Below, piece by piece: positions 11,198 to 23,833 of a DNA stretch of 64,000 nucleotides. This DNA is from Aliamphritea spongicola. GTDB taxonomy: Bacteria; Pseudomonadota; Gammaproteobacteria; Pseudomonadales; Balneatricaceae. A program made the position numbers and the translations under genes. Location of the stretch: positions 868,001 through 932,000 of the forward strand of contig AP025283.1 of NCBI GenBank assembly GCA_024347235.1, in the 5' to 3' direction. The stretch's first letter is position 1. Every line of letters starts with the position of its first letter. The notes below the pieces were generated by a model. It made no database searches. It worked only from the letters and a program-made list of their open reading frames with translations, and was not told the DNA's origin.

Positions 11198-11524
11198 TCA
11201 GGCCTCAGGGGCGCTGCACATTTCAGGCTTATTTGCCTGCCAGAGCTGATAGCCACCGTCGAGGCTGTAGACCTGATCAAATCCCTGACCAATCAGCAGC
11301 TGTGCCGCAGACTGGCTGCTGTGACCGTGATAGCAGCAGACAATGACCGGCTGATCCATATCCGCACCGGTGATAAATGTATGCAGGTTTTCATTGCTCA
11401 GATGGCTGGCGTTTACAATGTGGCCGGCAGCAAAGCTTTGTGGGTCACGAATGTCTACAACGACTGTACCGTCTTCCATCAGGGCAACAGCCTGTTCGAT
11501 ATTAATACACTGATAGGTTTCCAT
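11198..11524 (-). CDS. glpE: Thiosulfate sulfurtransferase (rhodanese) GlpE
   Basis: Single-domain rhodanese that moves sulfane sulfur from thiosulfate to thiophilic acceptors. Intact, 108 residues. The active-site loop is [12 protein letters not shown], with the catalytic Cys in the position of E. coli GlpE (CYHGNSS), and the C-terminal SLDGGYQLW also matches. It lies between apaH and cca with gaps of only 2-4 bases, so it is part of the lptD-to-cca transcription unit. Confidence 0.93.
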   Translation of the reverse strand: METYQCINIEQAVALMEDGTVVVDIRDPQSFAAGHIVNASHLSNENLHTFITGADMDQPVIVCCYHGHSSQSAAQLLIGQGFDQVYSLDGGYQLWQANKPEMCSAPEA

Positions 11525-11528
11525 CGGG

Positions 11529-12345
11529 TTACTCCGGTTGTTTCAGACTTGGGACACTGAACAGCTGCTGGTCTTCGAGACGCATGGCTGTCAGGGTATT
11601 ACCCCACACACAGCCGGTATCGAGGGCAAATACGTTATGGTGGTCGGCTTTGCCTTCCAGTGCTGCCCAGTGGCCAAAAATAATACGGTGTTTATCGACA
11701 GTTTTTCCCGGATGTTCAAACCAGGGTAAAAGCCTTCCGGCTGGCTGCTCAGGCCACCTTTGGCGAGAAAGTCGAGCCGGCCTTTGTCGCTGCAAAAGCG
11801 CATCCGGGTGAAGTAGTTGGTGATCATCCGCAGCCGTTCCCAGCCCTGGATTGATTTTTCCAGCGGTCTGGTTTGTTGCCGTACATATTGCGGAAGTATT
11901 CAATAGCCAGCGTACTTTGCAGGACCTGTTCAACTTCTTTGGCACAGCTGCGGGCTTTCTTTAATGACCAGTTAGGCGGAATACCTGCATGCACCATGGT
12001 ATAGCCAAGGGCTTCATCATGAACAAGCAGAGGCTGGTGGCGTAACCAGTCCATCAGGTCTTCCCGGTCTGGCGCATTAAGAATTTCGTCGAAGGTATCA
12101 CTGCGACGCTGGGTCGTGGTGCCGTAATGAATAGCAAGCAGGTGCAGGTCATGATTGCCGAGCACAATTCTGGTCTGACTGCCGAGCTCTTTGAGAAAGC
12201 GCAGAGTTTCCAGAGACTTAGGCCCGCGGTTCACCAGGTCGCCGGCAACCCATAGCGTATCTTCAGGGCTGAAGTTCAGGGTGTCCAGCAGTTGTATAAG
12301 TTCATCAAAGCAGCCCTGTATATCACCAATGGCGTAATGGGTCAT
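11529..12345 (-). CDS. apaH: Symmetrical bis(5'-nucleosyl)-tetraphosphatase (frameshifted)
   Basis: Hydrolyses Ap4A and caps of Np4-capped RNA. Calcineurin-type metal motifs are present in order: GDIQGC, GDLVNRGP, LGNHD, then VHAGIPP and, near the end, FGHWAALEG and LDTGCVWG. Breaks are inferred in the A-run (minus-strand sense) near 11856-11860, giving DRWKKSIQGWERLRM, and in the C-run near 11724-11727, giving FYPWFEHPGK. Corrected length is about 272 residues. Adjacent to apaG as in E. coli. Confidence 0.95.
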
Positions 12346-12356
12346 AGCAGGCCTGA

Positions 12357-12741
12357 TCAGTGCAGCGCGTTTGGTTGTGCCAGTGTAAACGGCGCAATTT
12401 CAGCATTGAAGGTCTGGCCATCTTCGGCCTTCATTTCATAATGTCCCTGCATACTGCCGACATTGGTGGCCAAAACGGTGCCGCTGGTATAGCTGTAGCT
12501 TTCTGTGGGATCAATGACCGGTTGCTCACCGACCACACCTTCACCTTTCACTTCCTGTACCTGTTCATCACCGTCAACAATCAGCCAGCGGCGGTTAAGC
12601 AGCTGAACCGGCTGATTCGCATGGTTAGTGATAGTGATGTGATAGGAAAAACAAAGCGTTTTTATCCGGGTCAGACTGCTCCGGGAGGTACGATGTTTCC
12701 ACGTTAATGGCGATACTTTCTTGTTCTAATGCGGCAATCAT
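12357..12741 (-). CDS. apaG: ApaG protein (frameshifted)
   Basis: Small beta-sandwich protein (about 128 residues) with a metal/ligand-binding fold; its role is not settled. Start is MIAALEQESIAINVETSYL. Two nearby one-base losses (A-run and T-run, near 12646-12662) hide the segment that should read DPDKKRFVFSYHITITN, after which the frame gives RRWLIVDGDE, GEGVVGEQPVI and GTMQGHYEM-like VGSMQGHYEM to the end ALH. The start codon lies 5 bases downstream of the rsmA stop, in keeping with the conserved rsmA-apaG-apaH order. Confidence 0.93.
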
Positions 12742-12745
12742 CTGT

Positions 12746-13551
12746 TTAGTCGCTCTGTTGAGTGCTGATGAAATCACTGATGCGGATAAATTCCTGCAGG
12801 CTCAGGCGTTCCGGGCGCAGACCCGGATCTATATCCAGTGCCTGAATATCTTCGGCGCTGATCAGCGGCTTCAGGTTGTTCCGTAAAGTTTTGCGGCGCT
12901 GGCCGAAAGCGGTTCTGACGACGACCTCCAGTTTATCAACATCCTTAGCCGGGTGCGGGATTTTTGTACGGGATCAGCCGGACAATTGCGGAGTCAACTT
13001 TAGGTGCCGGATCAAATGCTTCTGGCGGCACAATAAAGAGTGGTTCTACGTGGCAGTAGTACTGAGCCATGATCCCCAGACGGCCATACGCACTTTCTCC
13101 CGGTTGTGCCGCAAGACGGTCAACCACTTCTTTCTGCAACATGAAGTGCATGTCTTCGATCTGTTCAGCATAGCTCAGCAGATGAAAAATCAGTGGCGTG
13201 GATATGTTGTACGGCAGGTTACCGACGACACGGAGTGGCTGAGGAGGTTGGTGCAGGGAGGCAAAGTCAAACTTCAGGGCATCCGCTTCATGAATATTAA
13301 ACTTGTCTGCATAGCTGAAGAATTTGGTACGCAGAATAGGAATCAGGTCGCGATCCAGTTCAACCACATTTAGTTGCTGGCATTCAGGCAGTAATTCTTC
13401 GGTAATAGCACCCAGACCCGGGCCGATTTCTACCAGATGCTGGTCTTCCTGCGGTGCGATTGAGCGAATGATCCGGCGAATGATGCCCTGATCCTGCAGA
13501 AAGTTCTGGCCAAAGCGTTTACGGGCTTTGTGGCCGACGGGTTTTACTCAT
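12746..13551 (-). CDS. rsmA: 16S rRNA (adenine1518/1519-N6)-dimethyltransferase (frameshifted)
   Basis: Dimethylates two adenines at the 3' end of 16S rRNA (KsgA). After repair of two breaks close to the start (minus-strand A and C runs near 13535-13546) it reads [19 protein letters not shown]. The SAM-binding motif [10 protein letters not shown] and the catalytic [11 protein letters not shown] are present. Two further losses near 12955-12972 give [17 protein letters not shown] and the C-terminal NNLKPLIS region, ending QQSD. Corrected length is about 269 residues. The start position is certain within a base or two. Confidence 0.94.
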
Positions 13552-13578
13552 GAATGACGTTCCGTTGGGGTTTCTTGT

Positions 13579-13608
13579 GGATAACTGAGAATGATAGCTC
13601 AGTTATCC
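13579..13608 (-). other. Stem-loop over the pdxA stop codon
   Basis: Perfect 11-base-pair inverted repeat: GGATAACTGAG and CTCAGTTATCC with an 8-base loop. On the coding strand it includes the pdxA stop and lies just before rsmA. No T-run follows, so it is more likely an intra-operon processing or stabilising hairpin than a terminator. Confidence 0.6.
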
Positions 13609-14598
13609 TGATTGCTGTGGCTGGCCATTTCTGCCGCGTAGTCGATGGCAGTTAGCAGGCTGCCGGTATCGGCTTTGCCGCTGCCGGCCAGATCAAGGGC
13701 GGTGCCGTGATCCACAGATGTGCGGATAATGGGCAGGCCCAGCGTAATATTGACGGCGTTGCCAAAGCCTTTGTATTTTAGAACAGGTAATCCCTGATCG
13801 TGATACATCGCAAGGACAGCATCTGTTTGCTGCAGGTACTTTTCAGTAAAGAGGGTGTCTGCTGGTAACGGGCCAGTAAGGTTTATACCCTGTTGGCGCA
13901 GGTTTTCAAGGGCTGGCTCAATGGTATCGATTTCTTCCCGGCCCATGTGTCCACCTTCCCTGCATGAGGGTTCAGGCCGGCAACCAGAATACGTGGCTGT
14001 TGTAAGCCAAAGCGTTGCTGTAAATCCTGATGCAGAACCCCGATAACCTGATGAAGTAACGGTTCAGTAATCGCGCCCGGTACTTCCAGTAATGGCAGGT
14101 GGGTAGTGGCCAGGGCAACCCGTAGTCCTCGGTGGCCAGCATCATAACGACTTTATCGCTGCCAGTCAGGGCTTCAAGAAACTCTGTGTGACCGCTGAAC
14201 GGAATGCCGGCATCGTTAATAATGCCTTTGTGTACCGGAGCCGTAACAATGGCTGAAAACTCGCCATTCATACAGCCGGTTGTCGCCCGGGTCAGGGTGT
14301 CCAGCACATACTGTGCATTTGCGGCGTTAAGCTGGCCCGCCACAACAGGGGCTTTGCAGGGAACTGTTTCTACCCACAGGCAGCCGGGTGGGGTGCTTTG
14401 TGCCGGCTGCCTGGCATCGTACTGGCGGATTTCCAGAGGGAGTGCCAGTTGTGCAGCCCGTTCAGCAAGCATGTGAGGGTCAGCAATAGCAATCAGTTGC
14501 TGTTGGTGGCCTTGCTGGGCAATCTGAATGCAGAGATCCGGGCCGATGCCTGAAGGCTCGCCCGGTGTCAGTGCTAACTTGAAGATCTGTTCCGGCAT
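13599..14598 (-). CDS. pdxA: 4-hydroxythreonine-4-phosphate dehydrogenase (frameshifted)
   Basis: NAD-dependent step of the DXP-dependent pyridoxal phosphate pathway. Visible features are the N-terminal [15 protein letters not shown], the metal-site histidines in [20 protein letters not shown] and [12 protein letters not shown]. Two one-base losses are inferred, near 14123-14128 and in the G-run near 13957-13961 ([16 protein letters not shown] after repair). Corrected length is about 333 residues. The start overlaps the surA stop by one base (TAATG). Confidence 0.95.
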
Positions 14599-15901
14599 TA
14601 TTTCAGCTCGATATATGCCTTGGCACGGATCTCCCGTAACCAGTTTTGCAGTTCTTCGTTGAACTTACGTTCACGGATGCTGGCCCGTGCCTGATTGATC
14701 AGCATTTCTTCACCCAGATCCTGCTGGCGGCGGTCAGTTACCTGAAGAATGTGCCAGCCAAAGCGGGTTTCAAACGGAATACTGACTTCACCAATCGGGG
14801 TTTTACGCATGACTTCTTCAAACTCCGGTACCATCTGGCCCGGCTGCGCCCAGCCTAAAGCACCGCCTTCTGCGCCGCTGCCCGGATCATCACTGAATTC
14901 TTTTGCCAGTTCAGCAAAAGGCTCACCCAGTGCCAGACGGTTGTAGAGGGATTTAATTTCCCGCAGGGTCTGAGCTTTGGAACGGATTTCAGTCGGCTTA
15001 AGCAGGATGTGGCGTACTTCGGTCTGATCAACCATCTGTACGTTGCCCTGCTGGGTATCGTTTACTTTAAGAATGTGGAACCCGTTCGGGGTGCGGATTG
15101 GTGCCGTTACCTGACCTTTTCCAGAGACTGAAGAGCCTGAGCAAAAGCCGGAGGTAATTCAGCGGCTTTCTTCCAGCCCAGCTGGCCGCCCTTTAAGGCG
15201 TTATTACCGGCGGAGCGTTCCAGGGCCAGTTCAGCAAAATCTGCACCGTTCTGTAATTCAGCGCTGATTTCAGCGGCGGTTTCAGCGGCCTGTTGAATTG
15301 TAGTGGCATCAGCCTGCGGTGGAACGGCTACCAGAATAAGGCTCAGGTTATAGCTTTGCGAAGCAGCCAGCTTACCCTGATCTGAACTGAGGAAGTTGTC
15401 GATTTCCTGCTGAGATACGTTGATACGGCTGTTAACCAGCTGGCGCTGGGTTTCATTGATCAGTAATTCCTGACGGATCTGGTTACGTACCTTGGCGTAG
15501 TCCTGACCTTCAGCAATCAGTGTTTCACGGAACTGCGCCAGACTCAGGCCTGACTGGCCGGCGATACGGTTAAGTGCGGCATTGAGCTCGTTATCGCTGA
15601 CACGGATTCCCCGCTCATCTGCCAGTTGCATCTGGACCCGATCGATAATCAGGCGGTTCAGTACCTGTTTACGCAGAGCCTCAGCCGGTGGCTGGGCGGA
15701 GTTGCTGCGGGCCAGGCGGCGCAGGATCATGTTTTCACGGGCTTCGAGTTCACTTTGCATGATGATGTCGTCATTGACGATCGCAATAACCCGGTCCAGT
15801 GAGGTCGCAGCAAAGGCTGAAACGGATGCGCTGAGCGCGATTGCCGCCAGTGCCGGCTTGATGAGCTTGGCCCCGAACGGGCGCATACACTTAATAGTCA
15901 T
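14598..15901 (-). CDS. surA: Periplasmic peptidyl-prolyl isomerase / chaperone SurA (frameshifted)
   Basis: Chaperone delivering outer-membrane proteins, including LptD, to the BAM complex. It has an N-terminal signal peptide ending SASVSAFA, the SurA N-domain (VIAIVNDDIIMQSELEAR) and two parvulin domains; the second is well preserved (VRHILLKPTE to GWHILQVTDRR). A single loss in the A-run near 15117-15120 separates them (SLEKGQVTAPIRTPNGFHI after repair). Start chosen at 15901 (MTIKCMRPFGAKL); MRPFGAKL at 15886 is equally possible. The start overlaps the lptD stop, so translation is probably coupled. Confidence 0.95.
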
Positions 15902-18402
15902 TTTGTTTTTCACGTTCTTCAAAACCGGTAATGTTATCGAATAAGCCTTTGCCTTGGCCGAAAGCGCCCAGTCCTTTCAGGACAAACTGTACGTAAATTC
16001 CGCTGTCTCTTTCGGTACTGCCGCTGGGCAGATATTCTCTGGCGGCCACCCGTACCTGCCAGCAACAGTCGGAGTATTCAACACCTAAGAGTGCTTCCGG
16101 GGTCGTATTGTTCCGGATATCTTCCTGCCAGCGTCCCAGAACGCTCCAGTTTTTAGCAACCGGCCAGATAAATGACAGGTCTGCCTGCTCACGGGTGTCT
16201 TCCCGGTCGCGGAAGCCCAGGGTGAATACTTTGTTGATGTTCGGAGAGTAACTGAATTTAAGATTGTTTTCGATTAAATGATAGTCACTGGCATCCAGTT
16301 CGCTGTCATTACTGATCCGCAGGGCGTCGGTGACATTCCAGCTGGCTTCCAGTGCCACATTGGAACGCTTGCTGGTATCTGCGGCAGTGGTGCTTTCCAG
16401 CTGGACCTCACGATCGGCAAAGTAATGGGCCTGGGCAATGCCCATACGGGCCACTTCACTGCCGTTGCTACGGTAGAAACCGGAGCTCAGTCCCAGCGTC
16501 AGCTGTTGTGTATCACCGATCTTGTCATAACCGCTGAAGCGGTTTTCACGGAACAGTGAGCTGTAGGTGAAGCTGTATTCGGCGGTATCGAAGTTCGGAA
16601 TTGCCGTCTGGTCTTCTTCAGGCACGTAGAGGGCAAACAGGCGCGGCTCCAGAGTCTGAATCATGCCTGATTCATTAACAGTACGCTCAAAGCTCAGACC
16701 ACTGTCGACGCTGAATACACCCACTGTGCGGCTGATGCTGTCGGACTCGCCGGCAACCTGATCATCAAGCTTGTACTGAGAAGACCAGAGAGTCGCTTTT
16801 GGTGTGACGTATGCCCATGGCCAGCGGAAAGGAATACTGACAGAAGGCTGCAGGTGAACACGCTGGCCATTCACACGGTCAATGCCGATCAGGTTGTCAT
16901 TATCCCGTTCAAAGGATGTGAAGTCTGCCAGGTATTCCAGTTCAAGATCAGAACCGTCCACCAGATCACTCTGGCTGCCTTTAAGGGAAATCTGCGGCAG
17001 TTTCCGGTAAGGCTGGGTGGCGCTGGTAATGGTCTGGTAAGACTGGACGCGGGCGGTTGCCGTCCAGTTATCAGTGACATATCTTGCCTGGGCAATCTGG
17101 TCCAGGTGATCCTGGCGATTTACTTCAAGGCCGGTATTCAGGTCATTGAAGTAGTCATCATCGCTGACCCGGGTGTAATCAATCGTTGAACGCCAGTTAC
17201 CCTGATAACCGCGATGCTGCGCATCAACGAGCCAGCGGTCTTCGTCGGCTTTACGGTCATTAGGCAGATAGGCGGTACTCAGTACGTTATAGCTGTAGCT
17301 GTTCATGTACCGCAGTTCGTTATCCAGTGACAAGCCACGGCTGCTGTACAGGTGCGGCGTCAGCGTATCATCGATGTTCGGGGCAATATTGAAATAATAC
17401 GGGGTAGCCAGTTCCAGTCCGTCACCGTCGGAGTAGCCCATGGTCGGGTAAAGGAATCCGGAGCGGCGCTTATCGTCAATCGGGAAGGTGAAGTATGGGT
17501 AGTAGAATACCGGTACATCACCAATGCGAAGGGTCGCATGTTTAGCGGTACCAAAGCCTTCTTCCGGATCAAGCACCACTTCGTCGGCGTTGATTTTCCA
17601 GCTCTCGTCCCCGGAGGACACTTGGTGTACGAGGTGTCTTGCAGGTTGATCTTGCTGTCCGGCTGACGGGTAATGCTTACGGCAGAACCACGGATCCCTT
17701 GCTGATGCATCACATAATCGGCTGCTTCAATCCGGGTTTCGCTGGTATCAATGTTCGCCTGAGCGTTATCTCCGACAATCAGTAATCCGGGTTCCCGGTA
17801 AACCACATTGCCTTGTAAGGTTGCGGTATTGGTGGCTTCGTACAGGGTTGCTTCATCACTGCTGATTGTCCGGTTGCCCTGTCGGACGCGGATATCTCCC
17901 CGCATTGTGGATGTCTGGCCAATCTGGGTCAGGGACTGATCCGCGTTAATGATAATTTCTTCTTCTTTGCCTGCTTCGGCAACAGGATATTGCGGCTCAA
18001 CGTAGCGGCCGCACTGGCCGCCTTCGCCCGGTTGCCAGTCCAGTTGTTGGGCTGCCAGGTCAGCAACAGGGGCGCTCAGTACTGCCTGCTGCGCTGCTGG
18101 CTGTGGCTGTTTTTCTTCTGTGCCGATGACTGCAGGAGCAACCGCCGGTGCTGATTCAGCAGGGGTCACATTTACCGATTCCGGTTGAGTAACTGTTTCT
18201 GTAGCGTTCAGTGGCCGGGTTGGCACGCTGGCCGGTTCGGTAAAAGATGGTTCTGCAGGGGTATCGTTGCCGGCGCATTGCCAGCTGCCGTCGGCCATGG
18301 TCTGACATTGCCATAAATCGGCGGGTGCAGCATATAACGAAGGCGACATAGCGGCAGCGACCGCTAAGGTAAGTAAATATGAAGATTGTCTTTAAAGGGC
18401 AT
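15891..18402 (-). CDS. lptD: LPS-assembly outer membrane protein LptD (frameshifted)
   Basis: Outer-membrane beta-barrel that, with LptE, inserts lipopolysaccharide in the outer leaflet. It has an N-terminal periplasmic OstA-type domain (LTQIGQTSTMRGDIRVRQGN) followed by a large barrel rich in aromatic/acidic strands. The cysteines needed for its disulfide switch are in place: a pair near the mature N-terminus (LWQCQTMADGSWQC) and the adjacent pair YSDCCWQVRV near the C-terminus. A base loss in the G-run near 17611 joins the halves (CPPGDESWKINADEV). The signal peptide is found only after adding one A near 18393-18396: the start becomes ATG at 18402 and reads MPFKRQSSYLLTLAVAAA. Corrected length is about 837 residues. 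Confidence 0.94.
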
Positions 18403-18536
18403 CCGGCCTATCCATTCTACAGCGGAAAAATGTGCTTCGATTTTGTTTATCGCCAAACCGTTATTTCGAGTAATATACGCACTAAAGCGCTGAATGATAA
18501 AACATTCCGGCGCATCTATGCTAGAGGATTAAAATT

Positions 18537-20282
<1,746 letters not shown>

Positions 20283-20339
20283 CTTTTTGCGTCCTCGGTT
20301 TGAGGACGGGACGACTTTATCTGATTTGGGAAATGACCA

Positions 20340-21180
20340 ATGGCATTCGATGCACAGCGTTCCGGTGAAAACTTCGGGCAAATGATCCGCAACAACAGTA
20401 CGGCCCTGGTTATTGGCGGGCTGATTGGTTTGATGTCCGGTGGTCTGTTCGGGCTGTTGCTGGGCGGTGCAATCGGTGTTGCTATATCCAAAGGGCTGAA
20501 GAACCTGGTGGGCAATGCGCTGAATCCGCAGGATGCCTTTTTAAAGCCACGTTTTCTGTAATGGGGAAACTGGCAAAAGCCGATGGCCGGGTCAGTCAGG
20601 AAGAAATTCAATATGCCCGTGACGTGATGAACCGTATGGGGCTGAGCAGCGAACGGCAGAAGCAGGCGATAGAGCTGTTTACCCAGGGAAAGATGAGCAT
20701 TTTGATATTGCTGATGTGTTACGGCCATTAAGTGCCCTGATCCGCTATCGCGTGCCGCTGAAACTGATGTTTGTGGAAATTCAGCTACAAGCTGCAATGG
20801 CTGATGGTCAGGTAAGTGAAGCCGAGCTGGCAATTATCCGTGAGGTCTGTGCCTTGCTGCATATGTCTCAGGCGGAAATGGCAGCATTAATGGCCAGAAT
20901 GCAGTCCCAGTTCTCATATCAGCAACACAGCTATCAGTCCCATCAGCATGGTTCGGTTTCTCAGGCGACCCTGCTGAAAGAAGCGTATGGTGTGCTGGGA
21001 GTGTCTGAAGATGTCAGTGATGCCGAGCTGAAGAAAGCATACCGTCGTCTGATGAGTCAGCATCACCCGGATAAGCTGGTGGCTAAAGGGTTGCCGGAAG
21101 AAATGATGCAGCTGGCGAAGGAAAAGACCCAGGAAATCCAGTCCGCCTACGACCGTATCCGCCAGGCGCGGAAAGGCTGA
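20340..21180 (+). CDS. djlA: Membrane co-chaperone DjlA-like (TerB plus J domain, frameshifted)
   Basis: DnaK co-chaperone anchored in the inner membrane. It has an N-terminal Gly-rich transmembrane segment (GGLIGLMSGGLFGLLLGG), a central TerB-like domain (KLAKADGRVSQEE, then AMADGQVSEAELAIIREV) and a C-terminal J domain with the HPDK tripeptide (QHHPDKLVAKGLP). Losses are inferred in the T-run near 20541-20545 and the G-run near 20687-20689. Corrected length is about 280 residues, the usual size. Confidence 0.92.
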
Positions 21181-21195
21181 GTCAGCCTCCGGGCA

Positions 21196-22399
21196 TCAGC
21201 TGCATGGCTTTTCCGCTTCCAGCCGGCCTTCGGTGGTTCTGGCAAAGTCCGCGTCGATGATGTTGGTTTTCAGGATGCCGCGGACTTTTTCGCCAGCCAC
21301 TGCTGTTCACGTTTGCTGTCATCCGGGCGCTGGTTAATTTTTATCTGGCGGTAATCCGGCAGTTTACTGCGTTTACTCAGGCGCAGCCTTTGTCTGGCCT
21401 GGGCTTTACTCAGTTCAGAGTTTTCAAAATACAGGTCAAGCACAGTTTCACTGTCCAGCAGAGGGATCAGCTCGCTTAGCTGCGGGGCCTCCGGGTCTTC
21501 AGGCTGGCGCGGGTCTATCATCAGCAGGCGGATGTTCTGGTCATCTTGTGCGTACGCTATATAAGCTGCAGCCCAGACTGCACCGGTGCCAACACCTATA
21601 ATAATCTGGCGGTTCTGTTCCCGGTCTGTTAGCTGCGTGCTGGCAGCAATGGCAATTCGGGTGAGTTGATCAATATAGGGTTCTTTCGGTGTGCTCTCCT
21701 CTTTTGCCATGCTGTTTGCCATGGTTTCATCCTGCATGGCGGATTCTGTCATTGCCGCTTCTGAGGCTTCAGTTTCTGTTGCATCTGTCAGTTCGGCATC
21801 AGCGGCAGGATCAGTGTCTGTGCCATCACCGGAATTTGATGGTGCAGATGGCTGCATGTTCCTTTCCGGAACGGGCGCGGGGTTCGGATCAGGTAATGCC
21901 ACAGATAGCGTTGCCCAGCCCTGGTCACTGAGAGACAGTCTTAACGGCCGGATAATGTCTGGCCAGTCCGGGGTGGCCATACTGCCGTGGAATAAAATGA
22001 TCCCGCCATAGGATTCGGTAATACCGCTGGGCATAAACAGGCCCAGTTGGGTTTCTTTATCGGTTTCCAGCCAGATAATTTCTGTTTCCGGAGACTGCTC
22101 CTGTGCCAGGGCAGCAGCCCGCTGGGCGGCCGGGTTGGGAATGCTTCGGGGGCGCTGGAGGTCGGGGTGTCAGACATACCGTCAGTCTGCATGGTGTCAG
22201 ACATTTCAGTCATGCCGGCTGAGTCATTATTCTCTTCGGCCAGTGCAGTAAATGATGCCAGTGCACAGTAAGGAAACAGTGTGGCGCATATAAGTTTCCG
22301 GAGTCCGGTGGGCCAGCGTCGATTTGAGGGATTGTCTGTTGTCTGCACAGGCTGCTTTCGTGTTGTGTTTAGATGTTCCGACAGTACAATAGGCGCCAT
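21196..22399 (-). CDS. DUF3530 family alpha/beta-hydrolase-like exported protein (frameshifted)
   Basis: An N-terminal hydrophobic signal ([20 protein letters not shown]) is followed by a Ser/Thr/Met-rich acidic stretch. The conserved core reads [39 protein letters not shown] and [14 protein letters not shown], matching the DUF3530 family, whose fold is alpha/beta-hydrolase and whose function is unknown. A second low-complexity acidic insert (repeats of [19 protein letters not shown]) splits the fold, and [14 protein letters not shown] stands where the nucleophile elbow should be, without the usual GxSxG serine. Base losses are inferred near 22060-22140 (more than one) and in the A-run near 21290. 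Start may be 22399 or 22426; the latter would overlap rpe. Confidence 0.8.
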
Positions 22400-22424
22400 T
22401 ATTATTTCAAGAGTTGCGACTGCC

Positions 22425-23093
22425 ATGGCCGATTTTAAGATTGCTCCTTCTATATTATCAGCAGATTTTGCCCGTCTGGGTGAAGAAGTTGAAAATGTGC
22501 TCGCTGCGGGTGCGGATTACGTGCATTTTGATGTGATGGACAATCACTATGTTCCGAACCTGACAATTGGGCCGATGGTGTGTAAGGCACTGCGAGACTA
22601 CGGTATTGAGGCTCCAATTGATGTGCATCTGATGGTGCGTCCTGTGGATCGCCTGATCGGTGACTTCGTCGATGCCGGTGCCAGCATTATCACTTTCCAT
22701 CCGGAAGGTTCTGATCATATCGACCGTTCACTGCAGATGATCCGTGACGGTGGCTGTAAGTCTGGTCTGGTATTTAACCCGGCAACCCCGCTGCACTATC
22801 TTGATCATGTCATGGATAAAGTAGATATGATCCTGCTGATGTCGGTTAACCCGGGTTTTGGCGGTCAGAAATTCATTCCTTCGACCCTGGATAAGCTGCG
22901 TCAGGTACGCGAGCGTATCGATGCCAGCGGTTATGATATCCGCCTCGAAGTAGATGGTGGTGTGGGCATTGGTAATATCCGTGAAATCGCTCAGGCAGGT
23001 GCAGATACCTTTGTTGCAGGTTCGGCTATTTTCAATACCGATGATTACCAGGCGACAATTACCAAAATGCGCGAAGAGTTGGCGCAGGCGTAA
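22425..23093 (+). CDS. rpe: Ribulose-phosphate 3-epimerase
   Basis: Interconverts ribulose-5-phosphate and xylulose-5-phosphate in the pentose phosphate pathway. Intact, 222 residues. Start chosen at [19 protein letters not shown], the conserved N-terminus, although the frame is open further upstream. TIM-barrel metal and phosphate motifs are all present: [28 protein letters not shown] and LEVDGGV. Followed by gph as in enterobacteria and pseudomonads. Confidence 0.96.
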   Translation: MADFKIAPSILSADFARLGEEVENVLAAGADYVHFDVMDNHYVPNLTIGPMVCKALRDYGIEAPIDVHLMVRPVDRLIGDFVDAGASIITFHPEGSDHIDRSLQMIRDGGCKSGLVFNPATPLHYLDHVMDKVDMILLMSVNPGFGGQKFIPSTLDKLRQVRERIDASGYDIRLEVDGGVGIGNIREIAQAGADTFVAGSAIFNTDDYQATITKMREELAQA

Positions 23094-23101
23094 CGGCGGT
23101 G

Positions 23102-23782
23102 ATGAAATCCCTGTTTGGCGGACAGCTGCCGGCACTGGTGTTGTTTGATTTCGACGGCACACTGATCGATTGCCTGCCGGATCTGGCAGCAGGAATTGAC
23201 CGGATGCTGGCGGATCTTGGCCGGCCAGCGGCCGGAGAAGAAAAAGTCAGTCACTGGATTGGCAACGGTGCAGCGATACTGGTTCGCCGGGCATTGCTGG
23301 ACCGTTACGATATCGCCGACAGTGAACCGGATGCTTTGTCTGAACAGGCGCTGGAACTGTTTCTCCGGCATTATGGTGAAGTGAGCGGTCAGCGAAGCCG
23401 TTTGTACCCCGGCGTGGAAGCTTGCCTTGAAACGCTGGCAAGTCTGAATATTCCGATGGCGCTGGTGACCAATAAACCGCTACCTTTTACAGAACATCTG
23501 TTGCAGCAGTTCGGCCTGGATAAGTATTTCAGGCTGGTGCTGGGTGGTGACTGTTTAGCGGAAAAGAAACCGCATCCTTTACCTTTGTTGCATGCGATGA
23601 AGGTTCTGAATGCAGAACCTTTACATACCCTGATGGTCGGTGACTCGGCGAACGATATATTGGCGGCTAAAGCTGCGGAATGTCCGGTGGTCGCGGTAAG
23701 CTATGGTTTTAACCATGGTAAGTCTGTCGCTGAATATCAGCCGGATCTTATTCTCGACAGCCTGGCTGATTTAGCCGGCTGA
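23102..23782 (+). CDS. gph: Phosphoglycolate phosphatase
   Basis: HAD-superfamily phosphatase that removes 2-phosphoglycolate formed during DNA repair. Intact, about 226 residues. HAD motif I is LFDFDGTLIDC, motif II VTNKP, motif III lysine in GGDCLAEKKPHP, and motif IV MVGDSANDILAA. It lies 8 bases after rpe, so co-transcription is likely. Confidence 0.94.
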   Translation: MKSLFGGQLPALVLFDFDGTLIDCLPDLAAGIDRMLADLGRPAAGEEKVSHWIGNGAAILVRRALLDRYDIADSEPDALSEQALELFLRHYGEVSGQRSRLYPGVEACLETLASLNIPMALVTNKPLPFTEHLLQQFGLDKYFRLVLGGDCLAEKKPHPLPLLHAMKVLNAEPLHTLMVGDSANDILAAKAAECPVVAVSYGFNHGKSVAEYQPDLILDSLADLAG

Positions 23783-23833
23783 TTCATCTTTATAGTCAGG
23801 TCATCTGCAGGGCTTTTCTCGGAGCTTATTAGT

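Noticed and set aside
21174-21188. Palindrome AGGCTGAGTCAGCCT at the djlA stop as a terminator
   Set aside because: The arms leave only one central base and no T-run follows; it cannot fold as a normal terminator hairpin.
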